64,000 nt of DNA, taken from the NCBI GenBank assembly GCA_008360975.2, contig CM039211.1, positions 52,630,600 through 52,694,599 on the forward strand, given 5' to 3'. Below, one piece after another: positions 63,001 to 64,000 of the stretch. Position 1 is the stretch's first letter. Each line of letters starts with the position of its first letter. The notes under the pieces are model-generated. The model was given only the letters and a program-made list of their open reading frames with translations. It was not told the origin of the DNA and ran no database searches. Source of the stretch: Lichenostomus cassidix. Taxonomy: Eukaryota; Chordata; Aves; Passeriformes; Meliphagidae. The translations under genes were made by a program, and so were the position numbers.

Positions 63001-64000
63001 TACCCAGTGGAATATCTGTGTCTCTAACAACCACATGATGGTGAGCAGTTCTGACACAGTTCTGTCTTTCAGACCATTCTCAGCTGATTTCCTTCTACAG
63101 TGGGAAGGTCTATGGATGTGTCTGTGTGCAGGGTTTACATAAAAATGGTTCTGCAGCCAATTTAAGTGTTTCTAGACAGCTTGTTTGCCTGCAATAGGTA
63201 AGGCATTTTATCTTTTATCTGCTCATTTATCATTTTATCTGCTCATTTAGTGGTGACCTATAACCAGTAAATGCAGAGAAAAATGGGAAGAAAGTCCTTG
63301 AGTTCTGGAATTTGGTTGGTTTTTTTTCATGAAACAGTCCTTCCACAGCATCAGAGGTGTGTAAGCTTTAGAGCCAAGTCTAGTTTAGAATGATTGATGA
63401 AAATAGGTGGAAAGAGGAGCACAGTGGAGAAGGCGTCTTCCTGCAATGTAGGGGATGCTGCAGCATCTAGGAGAGCAAAAGACTGGAATGATAGCCAATA
63501 GATAGCGGGAAAGAAGGGGTAGGGAGTGCTGGGGATTTGTCTTCCATAAAAAAGGTTACCATACTGTATCCAAAGCAGAAAAAGACATGGGGAAACGATG
63601 TGTGTTTTTAGATGCCTCTAGATGAGGCTGTGCCTACCTTGGGCCAGGGTGGAAGGGGCTGTTCTTCTGCCACAGGCAGCAAGAGTATGGGCAGGGAAGG
63701 TGAGGGAGGTGGGAAGCAGAGCTGTGCAGGCCATTTCAAGCATGTCAGGGCAGAGGCTTGAGCAAAAGGTGACTAAGAGCAGCTGAACAGGGCAAAACGC
63801 TGAGGTGGGGGCATTGCAGAGGGGAGGAGTGCATCCAGCCCCTACTTGCTCCTGCAACTGGGCACTCCATGTGTTGTTTCTCTTCAGCCTTTTAGATAAA
63901 ACAGTCCTTAATAAAGGCCTATATTGCTGTTGGGCTCTAAAACAACACTCGGACTACAAGAAGTTCACTACTGGGTCTCAACATGGTGATTAAACAATTG
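60082..64000 (+). other. CMYA5: Probable CMYA5 intron 1 or intergenic DNA
   Basis: There is no further acidic CMYA5 coding sequence and no recognised gene. A short tandem repeat lies at 63213-63249. A less AT-rich stretch at 63600-63930 contains AATAAAGG at about 63910, but nothing identifies it as an exon or LTR. Confidence 0.45.
63213..63249. repeat. Tandem duplication, period 20
   Basis: TTTTATCTGCTCATTTA is present at 63213-63229 and 63233-63249 without mismatch. Confidence 0.85.

Noticed and set aside
63600..63960. Less AT-rich segment with AATAAAGG, considered as a 3' exon or LTR
   Set aside because: There is no splice context, repeat copy or target-site duplication; composition alone is not enough.
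1..64000. CRISPR arrays, operons, tRNA or rRNA genes
   Set aside because: None were seen; the window is vertebrate nuclear DNA with a split gene and LINE/LTR repeats.

Overview
The window is vertebrate nuclear DNA, almost certainly from a bird. The support is five CR1 LINE fragments of avian type (two plus-strand, three minus-strand), avian-type endogenous-retrovirus LTRs, one compact CpG-island promoter in AT-rich DNA, and a split gene whose 14 coding exons I could reconstruct in frame. The LTR family at 11.6-12.0 kb and 21.2 kb looks like one that is common in Neoaves, so a non-galliform bird is likely; this is recognition from memory, not a search. TENT2 and CMYA5 lie on the Z chromosome in birds, so the window is probably Z-linked.

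Layout: 1-13.1 kb is intergenic. It holds two solo LTRs of one family in inverted orientation, each with a 6-bp target-site duplication, a TA microsatellite, a 32-bp near-perfect palindrome with an RFX-like core, a minus-strand ERVL-like LTR, and two CR1 3' ends. 13.18-13.65 kb is the CpG island and promoter. 13.3-56.2 kb is TENT2 (PAPD4, GLD2) on the plus strand. It has a non-coding exon 1, coding exons 2-15 from the ATG at 15060 to the TAA at 55140, and a 3' UTR that probably ends near 56.2 kb. The splice junctions join into 1518 nt, encoding 505 residues with no frame break. One intron (intron 8) starts with GC instead of GT. Introns 7, 12 and 13 hold an LTR fragment and three minus-strand CR1 copies.

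56.2-59.9 kb is intergenic. At 59.92-60.08 kb there is a short, very acidic open exon, which I read as the probable first coding exon of CMYA5, the neighbour of TENT2 in other amniotes. The remaining 4 kb would be its first intron.

TENT2 is a cytoplasmic non-canonical poly(A) polymerase that is recruited to mRNAs by RNA-binding partners such as CPEB. Its own 3' UTR here carries a CPE-like element 14 nt upstream of a poly(A) hexamer, and its 5' leader carries an overlapping upstream ORF. Both suggest translational control and can be tested. I found no unprecedented multigene system. The unusual points are the GC-AG intron, the palindrome, the paired LTRs, the feedback candidate in the 3' UTR and the 19-glutamate run in the CMYA5 exon.
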